From positions 682,001 through 746,000 of the forward strand of contig QEYB01000921.1 in the NCBI GenBank assembly GCA_017562135.1: a stretch of 64,000 nt of DNA, in the 5' to 3' direction. The notes beneath the pieces were generated by a model. It worked only from the letters and a program-made list of their open reading frames with translations, did not search any database and was not told where the DNA came from. The stretch is from Dipylidium caninum. Its lineage: Eukaryota > Platyhelminthes > Cestoda > Cyclophyllidea > Dipylidiidae. Within the stretch, counting starts at the first letter, position 1; every line of letters starts with the position of its first letter. Shown here piece after piece: positions 1-12,500 of this stretch. A program made the position numbers and the translations under genes.

Positions 1-19
1 GGCTTGTTTTAATTCACAG

Positions 20-91
20 GGTTGCCAGCACTGGCTTTAATTTTATCAAAAAGAGGGCTGTTGTGGAGGGAAAAAATCTCTCGCCTTGGTA
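20..91 (+). CDS. Possible internal exon of mitochondrial ribosomal protein L33
   Basis: A short open stretch is bounded by a good acceptor (pyrimidine-rich run ending cacag) and a good donor (GTAAGAG). In one frame it reads VASTGFNFIKKRAVVEGKN, which resembles the TGF-x4-KR core of mitochondrial L33, a small zinc-less protein of the large mitoribosomal subunit. I did not find the following exon (expected to hold a YDP-type motif) in the next 2 kb, and a second frame of the same stretch is also open. The gene would begin left of the window. The call rests on a few residues only and may be chance. Confidence 0.25.
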
Positions 92-2576
92 AGAGATATT
101 GAAAACTATTCGTTTTACTTTTTCTCCCCACCAATAATTGTCTTGAGTAATAGTTTCTGAAGTGTCAAATTTTTAGGATTTTTGCGGATTAGGATTGGCC
201 TTGGGGAAACAATAAATTCACCGTGAACTAACCTATTGGCCTGTAAAGTCAACAATACTCGTGAAGTAAAGTAAGCAAAAGCAAAATCGTATTTTATGCC
301 CAGTTAAAGTGAATCAGATAAAACAAAGGCGCTCATGAATTTTAGAGATTCAACAATTCAATTGGAGAGAATAATCTAACAACATAGATTTCTCCTACTC
401 TAAAAACGGGCCACAGGTGGAAAATTCTTCACTTGCTATACGCCAAAGTGAGGTATGAATTTAAGAATCAGCAAGTAAAACCATTTCATATTGGAATTAC
501 TTAAGTATGCAGTTGAAATTGCTAGGAATGCGTGATTTAAACGAAAAGCTAAATTTCCCTCATATGAAACATGTGAGTTAAAAGCGAGATGTACACCTCG
601 AACTTTGTCAAGGTGAAATAATTCACACCACGCCCTCTTTCCATTAGCGAGTACACAAGACAACTCTGGCATTTACTTACCTCAGTTCACCCACTTAATG
701 TCCTCTCTCTGAGGGGCGAGGATTTTATATAATACTTTCTAGGAGGGTGAAATAGGCTGAGTGGTGGTGGTGGTCATCGTTAATTATCAGAAGACAACCG
801 TTATAACCTTGTGCTCTAATTGACACGGACGTCCGTTCACCATGTATGTCAGTCGATTTGTGCCTTCTGAAGTTGACTAAAAATTATTTTTTCCGTATAG
901 ACTAAAAGTGGCCCGGATCTAAGGCTGGAGAGAAAAGTTGAGTCGGGGGCAGCAAAAAGGCACTAAAATCGTCATATGGATTGAAGATGGTGATTGAGAT
1001 TTGTCATCGTTGATGGAGTTTTTCGCGGAAGACGCCCTTGTATGTTGGACCGTCCTGTAGATTACCACAAAACTTAAAGACAGGAATGACATTAATTTAG
1101 ACCAATTGGCACTTGTGACCTCAACATGCCGATTGGTAGAAAGTCCCAAATAAGTGCCTTCTTCATCTGCTCGGGCTGATACATTGCCATTTTGATCATT
1201 CGATTACTCTTTTTCTTCACGAGAACTTTGTATTGACATTTTTATCGTCAAACTCACAAAGAACTGTTTTAAACCAAGCCTAACCGAAAGGATGTTGAGG
1301 GGTATATGTTTTGATAATTACACGTGCATTGCAATAAACAGACTAATCAAACATAATATCTAATCTAAGATTCGCATCAACAAGTACATTAAAAATGAAG
1401 CCCGCATTAAATCAGCAATAAGTTCTACTCCACTTTTCAAAGAATTCCTAATTACTTCCCAAAATTACTGTCTGTCCATTTAGGAAAAAAAACAACTCAA
1501 CAATGAGTTTAATTTAGATGCTATCTGAGGTTTTACGTAGGATTGGTCCACCGAAAATAGGATGACAATAGTTTGCGAAGGCATTCTTATAAATTTAAGT
1601 ATAAACTTTCGCTTGATCATGAAGACCTGGGTCGAAACACAACTATTTCGACGCTTTTTTGAAAGAGATTAGCACGATCCACTATTTATTTTCATGTCAA
1701 TCAGCAGGGTATGAACAACTTTCCCATTCACTGAGATTGGTATCTATTGGATTGTTTGGAGAAAGTAATCTAGCCATGAGGAAAGAATGAGAGCAATTAT
1801 ACAGACCCTCCAGAATGAAGAAACTAGATATATTATCTGCTTCTGTAAGACAGGCCTTTTTAATGTACCGCAACCGGGATTATGGCAACAATAGACTCCA
1901 ATTTTCTAGGCAATTGGAAAGACCTGATTCGACGTGAACCTCATTAACTAAATGTAATTTGATATGAGATATCAATTCAGTTCACTACTTTGTGTTTGAA
2001 GAACGTCCCTCGAAACTTTGGAGACCTCTAACGAAATCTAGTAAGATTATTAATATTTCCTAAAATGCACACCTTAAGGTTGTGGAATTGATCGGGATCA
2101 ACGTCCTCTTTAGAATATGGTCTTTTTATAGAAGAAAAATATTAGAATAGATTCTGCCACGTATCGACAGAATGCTTAAGCCTCGCTATTCAGAAAAGAT
2201 TTTGACCTTCTTAACGTCCACCAATAATCGTTTAGGTTGTGTTTTTAGAGGCTGTATATAGCGTACGTCTTTTCATACGCCAAATAAAACGTGTGTGTTT
2301 ATGTTCCATTTTTCTCCATTCCAATGGGCCGTCACCATACCACTCTGGAGAATTTAAGTTATCTGGCGCTACACTACAAAAAATCTGGTCACAAATAGAG
2401 CAGGCTCGTTAACTCCGTTTTCGTTGCTTTTACCGAATTTTTCTTTTGTACTGTGGTACTAGCGGGTCAAGACAGAACTTGATGCAAACAAGTTGCAACC
2501 CCGACGTTCACTTCTGAACGTTGTGGACACTGGTATCCATTCGTGCGATTCATTATCACATTTCAATGTTCTAGGA
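92..2576. other. Gene-free AT-rich stretch
   Basis: Only short ORFs without recognisable domains, splice context or conservation cues are present. I see no RNA gene, repeat array or mobile element. It contains the upstream region of the elongation factor Ts gene. Confidence 0.5.
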
Positions 2577-3857
2577 ATGTCAAAATTTAAGGCGCTCCTC
2601 CACCCCGTTATCGCTTCAGTCCTTCGGGTTCCTCTCTCCAATTACTCAACAAAATCATCATCAAATTTAGCCAAATTACGCAAGGCTACTGGCCATCCGT
2701 TTGGTTTATGTCGTGAGGCTTTGGCTGCTTGCGAGGGTGACTATTCGCGCGCGCTTATATGGATCGAGGAAGAAGCCACTAAGCGCGGTTTAGCAAAGGC
2801 AGAGAAGCTCAAGAACCGTCCCATGTCTCATGGGCTTCTGGGATTGATGTCTACTCCGAAATGCGTTGCCATCGTAGAGGTCAACTGTGAAACTGACTTT
2901 GTTTCTCGCAACCGGGTTTTCCAATCACTTGTTGCATCTTCTACCAAATCCTTATTTAATAATTTGTCACTTGTAAGTTATACTTGCCCGTGGGCTGCGA
3001 TATATTTTCGAATATTTTCTAGCCTTATTAATTTAGAGTTCGCAAGCGTCGGGTACTTATAGATTTGACGAAGAGACTCTTAAGACCGTCCCCTACACAG
3101 GATCCTCTTCTAAATCGCTAGCCGACGCTTTGGCTGCTGCTGTAACGTCGATTGGCGAAAACATGGCTATTTCTCGCGGTGTTGGAATGGTTCTTTCGGG
3201 AGATACCCCATTCGAAACGAACCATCTCATGGCTTACTGCCACATGAGTAATGTGGGTGTAAAGACAATTCCGCTGATGTTCATTTTGGCAAGTATGCTG
3301 CCGTTTTACGCTATCGTCGCATCAGTGACCGAGTAGGCATGAACTCTGTATCCCATTATATGTAATATTTGACTAGAAGTTTTCATTGAGATTTAAAATT
3401 CGCTTTTTAGTTAGTGTTGATTTTCAGATGATATTGGTATTTTAACCACCGGTTCCAGCTGGCTAGGCTATACAGCAAGTAAACGCTGGTAGTACTAGTA
3501 TAATTATGAAGTTAAGTGTTTATGGGTGCATCGGTGCGGTAGCGGAAAGTCAACCATGAGGTTAACATCCCATTACTCTATTGTTTATTTTGTTTCAAAA
3601 AGAAATCAACATCGGGATGGCAAGATCGGGCCTCCAGGATTAGTCACCAGCTTTGCCAGCACATTGTGGGGATGAATCCACGACCTAGCCTAACACTGGA
3701 TGACATTCCCCCAGCTACCAATCCGGATGACGAAAAGTGCCTTTTGCGTCAACCCTTCCTTTTTGACGAGTCAATCACTGTTGGCGCCTTGCTGGAGCAG
3801 AATGAAATTATGGTGGAGGATTTCGTTCGTGTTGAATGTGGAATTGAGGAGGGATAA
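2577..3857 (+). CDS. TSFM: Mitochondrial elongation factor Ts, 3 exons
   Basis: EF-Ts is the guanine nucleotide exchange factor that recycles EF-Tu on mitochondrial ribosomes. Exons are 2577-2972, 3037-about 3324 and 3603-3857, giving about 312 residues against about 325 in human. Residues 1-29 look like a mitochondrial targeting peptide. Residues 30-75 form the UBA-like EF-Tu-binding module (KLRKATGHPFGLCREAL). EVNCETDFVS at 101-110 is the EF-Ts signature. Exon 2 carries the IGENMAISRG core region, and exon 3 the RISHQLCQHIVGMNP and DFVRVECG C-terminal motifs. All junctions are phase 0. The donor of exon 2 (after 3324, GTGACC) is weak and uncertain. The ATG at 2577 was chosen over upstream open sequence because it begins the targeting peptide. 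An AG lies two bases before it, so the site could be a trans-splice acceptor. Confidence 0.88.
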
Positions 3858-6590
3858 AAAGTCGGTCCTGATTATCTCTCTTCACTCTCTGTATGTAGTC
3901 GCTTACGAGTTTGCAATTTTGTCTAAAACACTCGTGTTCCGGTACGTTTTACAAATACAGACAATGGGACAAAATCAGAGGTCGTGTGCAAATGTTCATG
4001 TTCGGCAAAATGTGCTTGTCCATGGTACTTATGTGTTATAGCGAAATAGACAAATGTGTGGTGCTAATCAGAATATGCAGTTCTATTTCATTTTTGTAAG
4101 ACGGGAGGTTTATCGTACCCTTCTTCATAATGTACAAGAGGTTCGCATACCGGCGCACCAGGACAGTTATGACGATGATCTGTGAGACAAGATGATGTGA
4201 GCTTTTCGACGGCACCACTTTCGCGCAAATTGCATGCTTAAGGTGTTCTATTGCCCATGGAATTCGTGGAGGGTCACATCTACTTGCAAACTTTATACTC
4301 TTTGGAAGCGACCTACCAGGACCATTCAAAAGAGTTTGCATTTTGGACAAACTGCGGTTTTTCAAGTACTACAGTAGAAGTCCTTATAGTAGATGACCAT
4401 AAATATTTTAACTGGATTAGGCTTAAACGAAACAAAGTCTATGAGGACGCCCCTTAAGAAGCATCTTTATTGGAAAGTGAGCTTGGTGATTAAATGGTCT
4501 TACGTATCTCCGTTAACACCTGAATTTTTAATCTCTTGCATGGAGTGTTATGCGAACTTCTCTTTTGCTCCAAAAATCCAGGGATGTATATATAAGGCAT
4601 CAAGTCAGGAGACTAGTTTGTCAATAGAGAGTATTCTAACCCTCCACCGTTCTAGAGGTGATAGGTCAACGTGTGCCTACGCAATTTTTTCGTCGGTTCT
4701 GCGCTTTCAACATGTACTAAGCGTCTAGGTGAAATCCTTTTACTGTGTTCAAAACGCAGCTTTTTAAGCGTTTCAAGCCGATCAAAGCAAAGTACTCATT
4801 GAACTGCCAAAATTTCCGAGAACCCCATGTCTTTAGGGTGATTATTACATCGACCAATATAATTAAAGGGTTTTCGAAATACCATTTGGGTAATGCTAGC
4901 TATTGTTTTACATTTCATAATACTAGAACAATAGCCGACTTCTTTTCGGTTTGAAAAATTCCTGTGGTAAGACTTTTTTAAATGAATTCTTGATGGCTTG
5001 ACTTTCGCAAATAAGGGGGGTTATATGAGTTCGGATATTGAGTGCTTTAATAACACGCAGGATTGTTTACACAAGGTGGAAATGTTACCGGCTTTTTTTC
5101 AAATGAATCGCGGGTATTGTAGAGAAGTAAAGGACTTGACTGAAAACCACCTTTCCTTTTTCTTTCATTCAGTCAGCCTTGAATGGATGATAGCACCGAG
5201 TTGTATCTTCTATAGACTGGCTTCTCTTGACATGTGGGTAACTTTATAAAAATCCAAAATTATTTTCTCTCTAGTGACCATCGCCTTGCCTACGAGGATG
5301 CCGGGTCACGAGACCAAACTGTGTTCACATTGAGTAAATCAAGAGCGTGAAAGGAGGAAACTATCTTACCTCCAGAGCAATCTTAACTGCTAATTTGTGC
5401 CTGTCTACTAGTGGCGGTTGGATTTTTTGAAATTTTGTTTACTTTGTTTTAGCCCCAAGCGAAACAATGGCAATGGAGTTGGTAATATGGGAGGCATTAT
5501 AAAAGCATTCGTCTATTCTTAAGTAGTAAACAGCGGATATGGATTTAAATTGAGTGCAAGTACTTTTTTAAAATAGTTCAAATCTACTTTGAAGATACGG
5601 AAGTGACCGAGAGAAGAAGCATTTTAGGTTTACCTAATTAGTGAAAATAATTCATTAAGATTTGTTTGAGAACAAAAATTAAGCTGAAGTGAACAAAATG
5701 TATTGACCTCACTGTGGTCTACTCGAACTCATGACTTGGTACTTAGCATGAGGAAAGTGCTACCCCACAAAAGAACGATAAATTCCTCGGTGAAAATGAT
5801 GAGCCAGTTTTTCACGAAGGATATGACAACAAAGGTGCCAGTTGTTTGGTAAAAATCCCACCTGAAGAATTCATTGCATGAGAATTTTTAAGAATATGAA
5901 CATATATGCACAAAATTAAGAAAATGACTGTAGCGACATTTATTCGTCACAAAATTGCTTTCCTTGTCCAAAGGCGAGACTAACCTTTGCCTCAGAGGTT
6001 TTGTAGAGAAATTTTCGGGCTATTCTTCCCGTCGTGGCCGGGGACGAGTCATCCACGATGGCTTTCGTATTCTCGAAATGAAATTTTATTAAATCGAAGT
6101 CCCCTACAAAACGAACTCGGTGTATGTATAAATTGGCGCATTTTTGTTCAATTAACGAAGTGGTAATAATTTCCTAAGGGTCTATATTCGCTAATCCTTC
6201 AGACTACTAATTCAAGAAGTTTTAAAAAAACGCGTTTCAAATAAGCACATCGTTTATTTGATGAGACACATCCAAATTTTTTAGGTCGTAGTTGAAATAT
6301 AGGGATACGTCACGAAAGCTCAACCACCTAAACACGTTATTTGTCGCTACGCTCTGCGAAGCATCTATGTTTCTACCCAAGGAATGACCAGAGAATGGAG
6401 ATTTGTAACTGTCCTCCCGAAAGTATGTATATCACGAACTTTCTGCACCTTCTTTGTAATCCAGTCCAAAGTACGGCATATTATTTAAAGGACCTAATTA
6501 TTTTGGAAGCCTAAACATTATCGTCACGCAAAAGAGTTTAGTTTACATGTGACGTGCACATTCTTCATGATTCTTGTTTTTCTTCATCAG
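3858..6590. other. Intergenic stretch, no recognisable gene
   Basis: About 2.7 kb of AT-rich DNA lies between TSFM and the CIP4-like gene. Overlapping ORFs of 60-110 codons occur around 4.0-5.2 kb, but none shows a known domain, and their composition looks like random AT-rich reading. The distal part would contain 5' sequence of the CIP4-like gene. Confidence 0.45.
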
Positions 6591-9500
6591 GAGTACACTT
6601 TCGAATGCGGCCCACAATTCCGAACTTTGGTGTCGCTGCAAGGATGGAGGAGCCGGAGTTGGGGTGTCGAGTTATGGGTAATTGCATAGTAAATCTTTGT
6701 AGATAAGAAACTTTTTACGAATGTGTAAGGCACTGTACATACATCAGGCCTATAGTCTTCCACTAACTAACTTAAATTTATTTCATGGTTCCAACAATAA
6801 AAAAAAAATAAGTTTCAAAATCGGGTCCTTTTCTATTGTTATTTTCAATAACTGAAGCCTATTATCTCCAAGACACATCTTAGTACATGCACTTAATTTA
6901 TATAGGACCAGATGGATTTCCTCCTCCAATTCGAAAATGATCAGTTGGCACTTTACGACCACCATTTTCGACTTCTCTGCGAAATTCAAAAATTAGTTGC
7001 TGAATTTGGAAAAAAAATATCGGAAAACTGTAGCCAACTTTGTTCCTAAGAAAAAGAACAATGCATCAGTCGAGTCGAAATTGACTTACAACTCTGTTCT
7101 TACAGACTCTCTCGCCTCATTCTTAGAAATGGGCATGGCTTTTGAGAATTATGGAGCTGAGTTGCCAAAAATCTGTGATACTGCCTCTGAAAGCGGAGTA
7201 TGATAAGGAACGTAAGGTGGCTGATAAAGTTACCTCTGACTATACAAAGTACAATACTCAGCGGGAAAGGGAAAAGAAACGCCTTGAGGATACCTGGAGA
7301 GCCCATGTGAATGCGCTGAAGGAGAAACAAAAGGCGCGGAAGCTACAAATACTCAAGCCCAAGGAGACCCTAATATTTCGGCGGAGGATCGACAAAAGGT
7401 TTTTTAAAGTCTTTTTTTAGCCGGCATTTATTTTTATTCAAAAGCAATGTTTTCTAGATTATCAACCCATTTTGAGTATGATTTTTATTTTCATTGTGTC
7501 TATTTTTTTGTGACCCGAAAAGGAACAGCTATTTTTTGGTTACACTAACGGCAATCGTTGTCACCATGCCTTATTAATTTGCCGCTTATGTTTCATAAAC
7601 GCCAATTATTTTCTATATTTAGTCCTCATTCTCTTTCCATTTATTGAGATATTTATTTCACCTAATCGAGTAGGATTATTGTGTTTTCAACCCTTTTACA
7701 AGTACGTGTGACACATCGATTGTTAATTTTACCGTCCTTTTTATCTCTATTCATGGCCTTTCTCGACGCGAAAACTGGCCCAACATCCAAGTTAAACTGC
7801 ATTCTTCGCTTACAAATTTATTTTTTTCTCTATGCTTTCGGTTTTAGTTGGATACAGTGTTCACAGTTGTAATATTTTGGCTCTCGTTGGCCTTTCATCA
7901 ACCATTTTAATGTGTACAGGCACAGAACACACTCTCGATGAAAAAAGACGCCTTCGTGGAGACTCAGCAGACGTACGCCTCGGAGATGGCCAAATTTAAT
8001 GATAAGCAACGCCATCATTTCACTCACAATATTCACGAATTGATTGCGGACCTGGAGACAATAGATCGGCAACGTGCGCGTGTTACTCAGGCCCTCCTCG
8101 TCAAGTGCTCCGAGATTGGCGAAGGCCTCTCAAAGCAACTGACAGACTCGACCGTTGCTCTATGTAAAACTGCCTCGCGTATCGACCCCGAGGAGGTGAG
8201 TTCGCCTTCAGGTTGCCTGTGGTTGGAATCAAACAAGTTCGCACCTGATCTTTATGAATTTATTGTCATAATGCTTTCATCTTTGAACGTTGGTTGCCTT
8301 CTTCTGATTACGTTTTACGACCTACCACCTGATTTTGAATATTCCCTCCAAGTTGCGCTTATCTGAGGCAACTGGAGTGAAAGACAGTTTTTTGGTAGGC
8401 TACTTACTCAGATTAATAGTGTTGTTTTACTGCCTCAAATGCTTCGCATAACGCCAATAAGTTCAACTCGCCCCTAGATTGGTTGATATTATTGTTGTGA
8501 GCCTAACTACACTCTTCCGCATGGAAACAGGTTAAATCTCTTCGTTTATCGCTATTTTAATTGCCTTTTTTTTATAAAGTGTTATACGATAAATTTACGC
8601 ATTTCCGCTCATTTCTTAGTTTTACCTAGTTTGTATTGAAAATCCGATATGTTGTGTATCCATTTCTTATCTATGTTGCGACGTGGGCTAGATGTCAAAA
8701 CATTTTTTTCTTTGCAAAAAGAGGCATTGAAATTGTAACTCTAATCGGGGGTTTTTCGAAACATTTATTCGACCTGACCTTTACTATCGCCGGAATAACA
8801 TCAACGCCTGTAGTATAGCTTTTCTTCGTCCATTGGAGGCGGTAGCGGTAATTCCATCGTGTTCATTCGACTTTTATTTGCTGAATTTTTTGGATTTTCA
8901 GTTAGGGTTACTTGGCTATGACTAGGGCAGAGTTGACTCTGAATTCGTTACAGCAAACTTACTCGAGAAATTTAAACAAACGATGCTCTTGTGTTAGAGT
9001 TGAACATTCATTTATTCCTATTTATAAAGGCTTATGGGACATATCGGATCTCATCCGTGGTCAATTTTTCAAATACCGTTCCATAGGATTCATTCGGTTG
9101 CGAATCCTTTATTCATCGTAATCAATTTCTATCGCCCTGGGGCCTTAATGACCATTGCAGTTCCGCTTCTTCTTCGTATGATCTCGGCTGCGGCCGGTTT
9201 ATCTAAGTGGGGCCGCAATGAATCTAGAAGCAATTTCAGAAAGATTACTTTTCCATTCCAAAATTGTTAATGTGGTGCATTCATTTTTGGCCTGTTCATT
9301 CATTCATTTATGTATTTGAATATAAGCAATTGTAGAGGCATTTAGGTCTTAGAGACTCCCCTCCTCGTATAGCTGATTAATTTCCACTGGATACGCGTAG
9401 TCTCTTGCCTCGAGGAAGTCCATGTGTCTGAGATGCACTTGCAAATTCATACAACTATAACGCAACCTAGTTTCTCAAGTCCGCATATAATCTCACAGAT

Positions 9501-12500
9501 CTTATTTTTCTTATCATGCACCATTTGCTCGGGCTTGCAGCAACTAGGCCCACTGACATGAATGTTATTTATAAAAACATGGGCACAAAGTGTTTGCTGC
9601 AAACATCCTTCGTCTTTGATGTAGCACTTTGAAAAAGATTTGACAAGTAGTATTTTGGTTTAGTGAACTTGCAAAATCAATCCAGCCTTTGTGGTCGCTT
9701 CCTTCCTGAGTCTATAAAATTGCTTTATGGAGATGTGTATTATGTAACAGGCTCACAGTCTAGTGAGAACTACTACTTTTTATATTTTTGTGGCACCGCT
9801 AAATTATCTAATTCCAGTAATGGAAATAGCCTGAACACCCGTATTTGCTCTCCTTTTGGCACCTCGGCGTGAATGTATTTCACATCTGGCGATTTAATGA
9901 ACTTTCACACCACATCGCTCTTGCACTAATTTCCATCCTATTCCAAATTCATTGACGACTTTTGGTCCGGTTGTCCAGTTCAGGTCCATTCTGTTCCTTA
10001 ACACGACTTTGTTGTCCAGAGAACGTAGCCGGTAATCGTCTTTTTTGCTTGATCCTAAATTTTTCTTGTGCGTAAATGGAAGCCTCTTAATCTGTCGCAT
10101 TTGTTATCTGTTATTTCTCGACAATTCTCAGTTTAGTCTCGCATAATTGATAAATGCACATTTAGAGAGAAGCCTGTGATGCTGTTCGTCATACCTTTTC
10201 TGACTGACTGCATTTCGATGAGTTTATCTGCATGCCTTGACGGAAGGGAACTAGTTGAAGAGCCGATCAGACAACTCGGACATTGGAAACCAGAACATTT
10301 TGACCTCGCTTGCATTAGGGAAAAATGCACGAACAAAGGCAAAAAATAAGATACATAGGAATGCGATTGCTCGATTGCGTTTTTGTCTCACAAGCAAACT
10401 TCTGTTGAAATTTCAAATGCTCCCGGTATTCTAGTTGTCTGTAATTCTTCGTATTATCCAAAACACTCTATGCGGAAAAGGATGGGTCTTGGTCCACTTT
10501 TCCTATCAAAACACGGTTTTTTTCCCTTGAACAATCTACTCTTTGATCTGTTCAATGATACTGCTTGGCCAATCTGTAGAAGTCCTGTGGATTTTTAGAA
10601 TTAAATTCACTTCTCATTTATTGGGTTGGCGGCTGCGTGATTGCGGATTTTTTGACAGATGCATTTCAAAGCGCATAACCTATACTTTTTTCTTATTTTT
10701 CCAGTTTTTTGCCTTCCATTTAGTAAAAAATCTTATCGTTTATTTCTCTATCTTTGTTTTTATTTTCAAAAATGGAAAGAAAGGATGTGCACTTCAGACA
10801 TGCTTTATTATTTTCGAAAGGACAAAAAGGCATCGCAGGGACACAAGAAGTTAAGTGGCGTGGATGTCGTCAAAAGTGGTTTGCCACATTTCCTTTTTTT
10901 TTTGGTTGTTTTTTTTTGTTGTTGGAAAATGCTCATCGATCTGGCCGTCCGCCCACATGAGTCAGGGCCACTGCCAAATCAAATCGTCAGAGCACGACAA
11001 GTGATGGAGCAGAGCTACTCAGATGCCAATCACATGCATGCATTGCAAAAAAAAAATTAAAAATAAAGCTTGGGTATGTCAGCTTAAGAAAATTTCATTT
11101 GGTCCAACTCATTACCATCTGTGACTCGCATCTGAAGGTCGACGAAGTTGATTCATTTTCGCAAAGACTAATCACACTGGCGACGGAAAGTGCTCGGTTT
11201 AGATTAAAGTCAATCGTGGCAGAGTGTGAGTGATGCAAGATGAACCAGCCCGGGCGACTTCGGAGGCAGAGAATCACCAAAAAATGATTGTGCTGTCAGT
11301 CAGGTGGGAGTGTAAAATGGAATTCTGCACTTTGAACTTTGCCAAACAACTAAGCGATCGACACATCCGCCTGTAGTCTTGGTCTCGCGTCTTCAGACTA
11401 CCATTTATTTCGTAGTTCCGTGCAGAACCCCTTGAGTGGTAAAATTTGTAATGGCGCTAGCGGCATCAATTTCCACTTAATTCAGTTTTTGATAGCAAAA
11501 AATCAGAAGTTGTACGAACGGGGTACAAGGTAATCGACGAATACAAGGAGTACCTAATTGAACGAGTTATATTTATCAGCAAAAATTTTGGATTTCATTC
11601 ATGCAGTCGTTGCGGTATCTTTGTGTAGAAGGCATTCGTTAAAGTGAGTGTAAAAACACTGAATCTTCGCCCCAGTAACACATTTGCAGTATTTATACAG
11701 TCCAAGCCCCCTTGTTTGGGCGGATTGTGGTAGTTTCGAAGGATCACACTCGGTCGTGTGTGTAATGTTAACGCACGTGTAAACATGCGTCCTTTTGGTT
11801 CCATTGATGCCGGCATGACAGTCATGTAGTAAAGACGAGGTGGTAGTCAAGTCAAAATATATTGTTCGGTACACCTCATTTCTATGCTGTTTGCTTTGCA
11901 GGACTGCAAAAATAGTGTTGGATGCCAGAAAAACGGAGTTCCTCTTTCCAGTCGACCTGCCCTTCTTGAATCTTTCGCAGTGCACCCAAGCAACCCTAGA
12001 CAACCAGTCTGCCCTGGTTAATCTCATGCTGGGTGCCTCGAATGGTTTTTGCTGCCAAAACCAATACCGAGAAGGCTTCCAAAGGCATCCACACTTTTTT
12101 CGGCAAGTCTAAGACCCAGTCCACTGATGGCAACGTTCTACAGACGCCCTTCATCGCAGGCATTGGCTATAAACCCATCAAGGTCAGTGAACTTTTTATT
12201 GTCATAAATCTAAGTCAATTTTATTCCTATACAAGTGAACCTTTGTTTCCATTCTTCCTGTGAAATGTGTTTGCCTTCTGCTCGCCTTTTACTTGCCTCA
12301 GGTCACGGATTGACCCGATTATCGTGGCGTCAAATAATTTTCGCCTGTCGACCTAAACTCCACACCGGTTAATAGATCAAAATGTCAAGTTATCGCCTGA
12401 ATATACTTGCTCCCCCTCCGCAATTTTTCGCTTCTCCTAGAAAATTTGATTGGGGGAACTCTTTTAATTTCTGGATTAAATAATATCCTTGGATAGTATG

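Noticed and set aside
4036..5249. Several ORFs of 60-111 codons downstream of TSFM
   Set aside because: No domain, no splice partners and AT-rich random-looking composition; not called as genes.
11599..12027. 142-codon minus-strand ORF
   Set aside because: It overlaps antisense to the CIP4-like linker exon and has no recognised domain.
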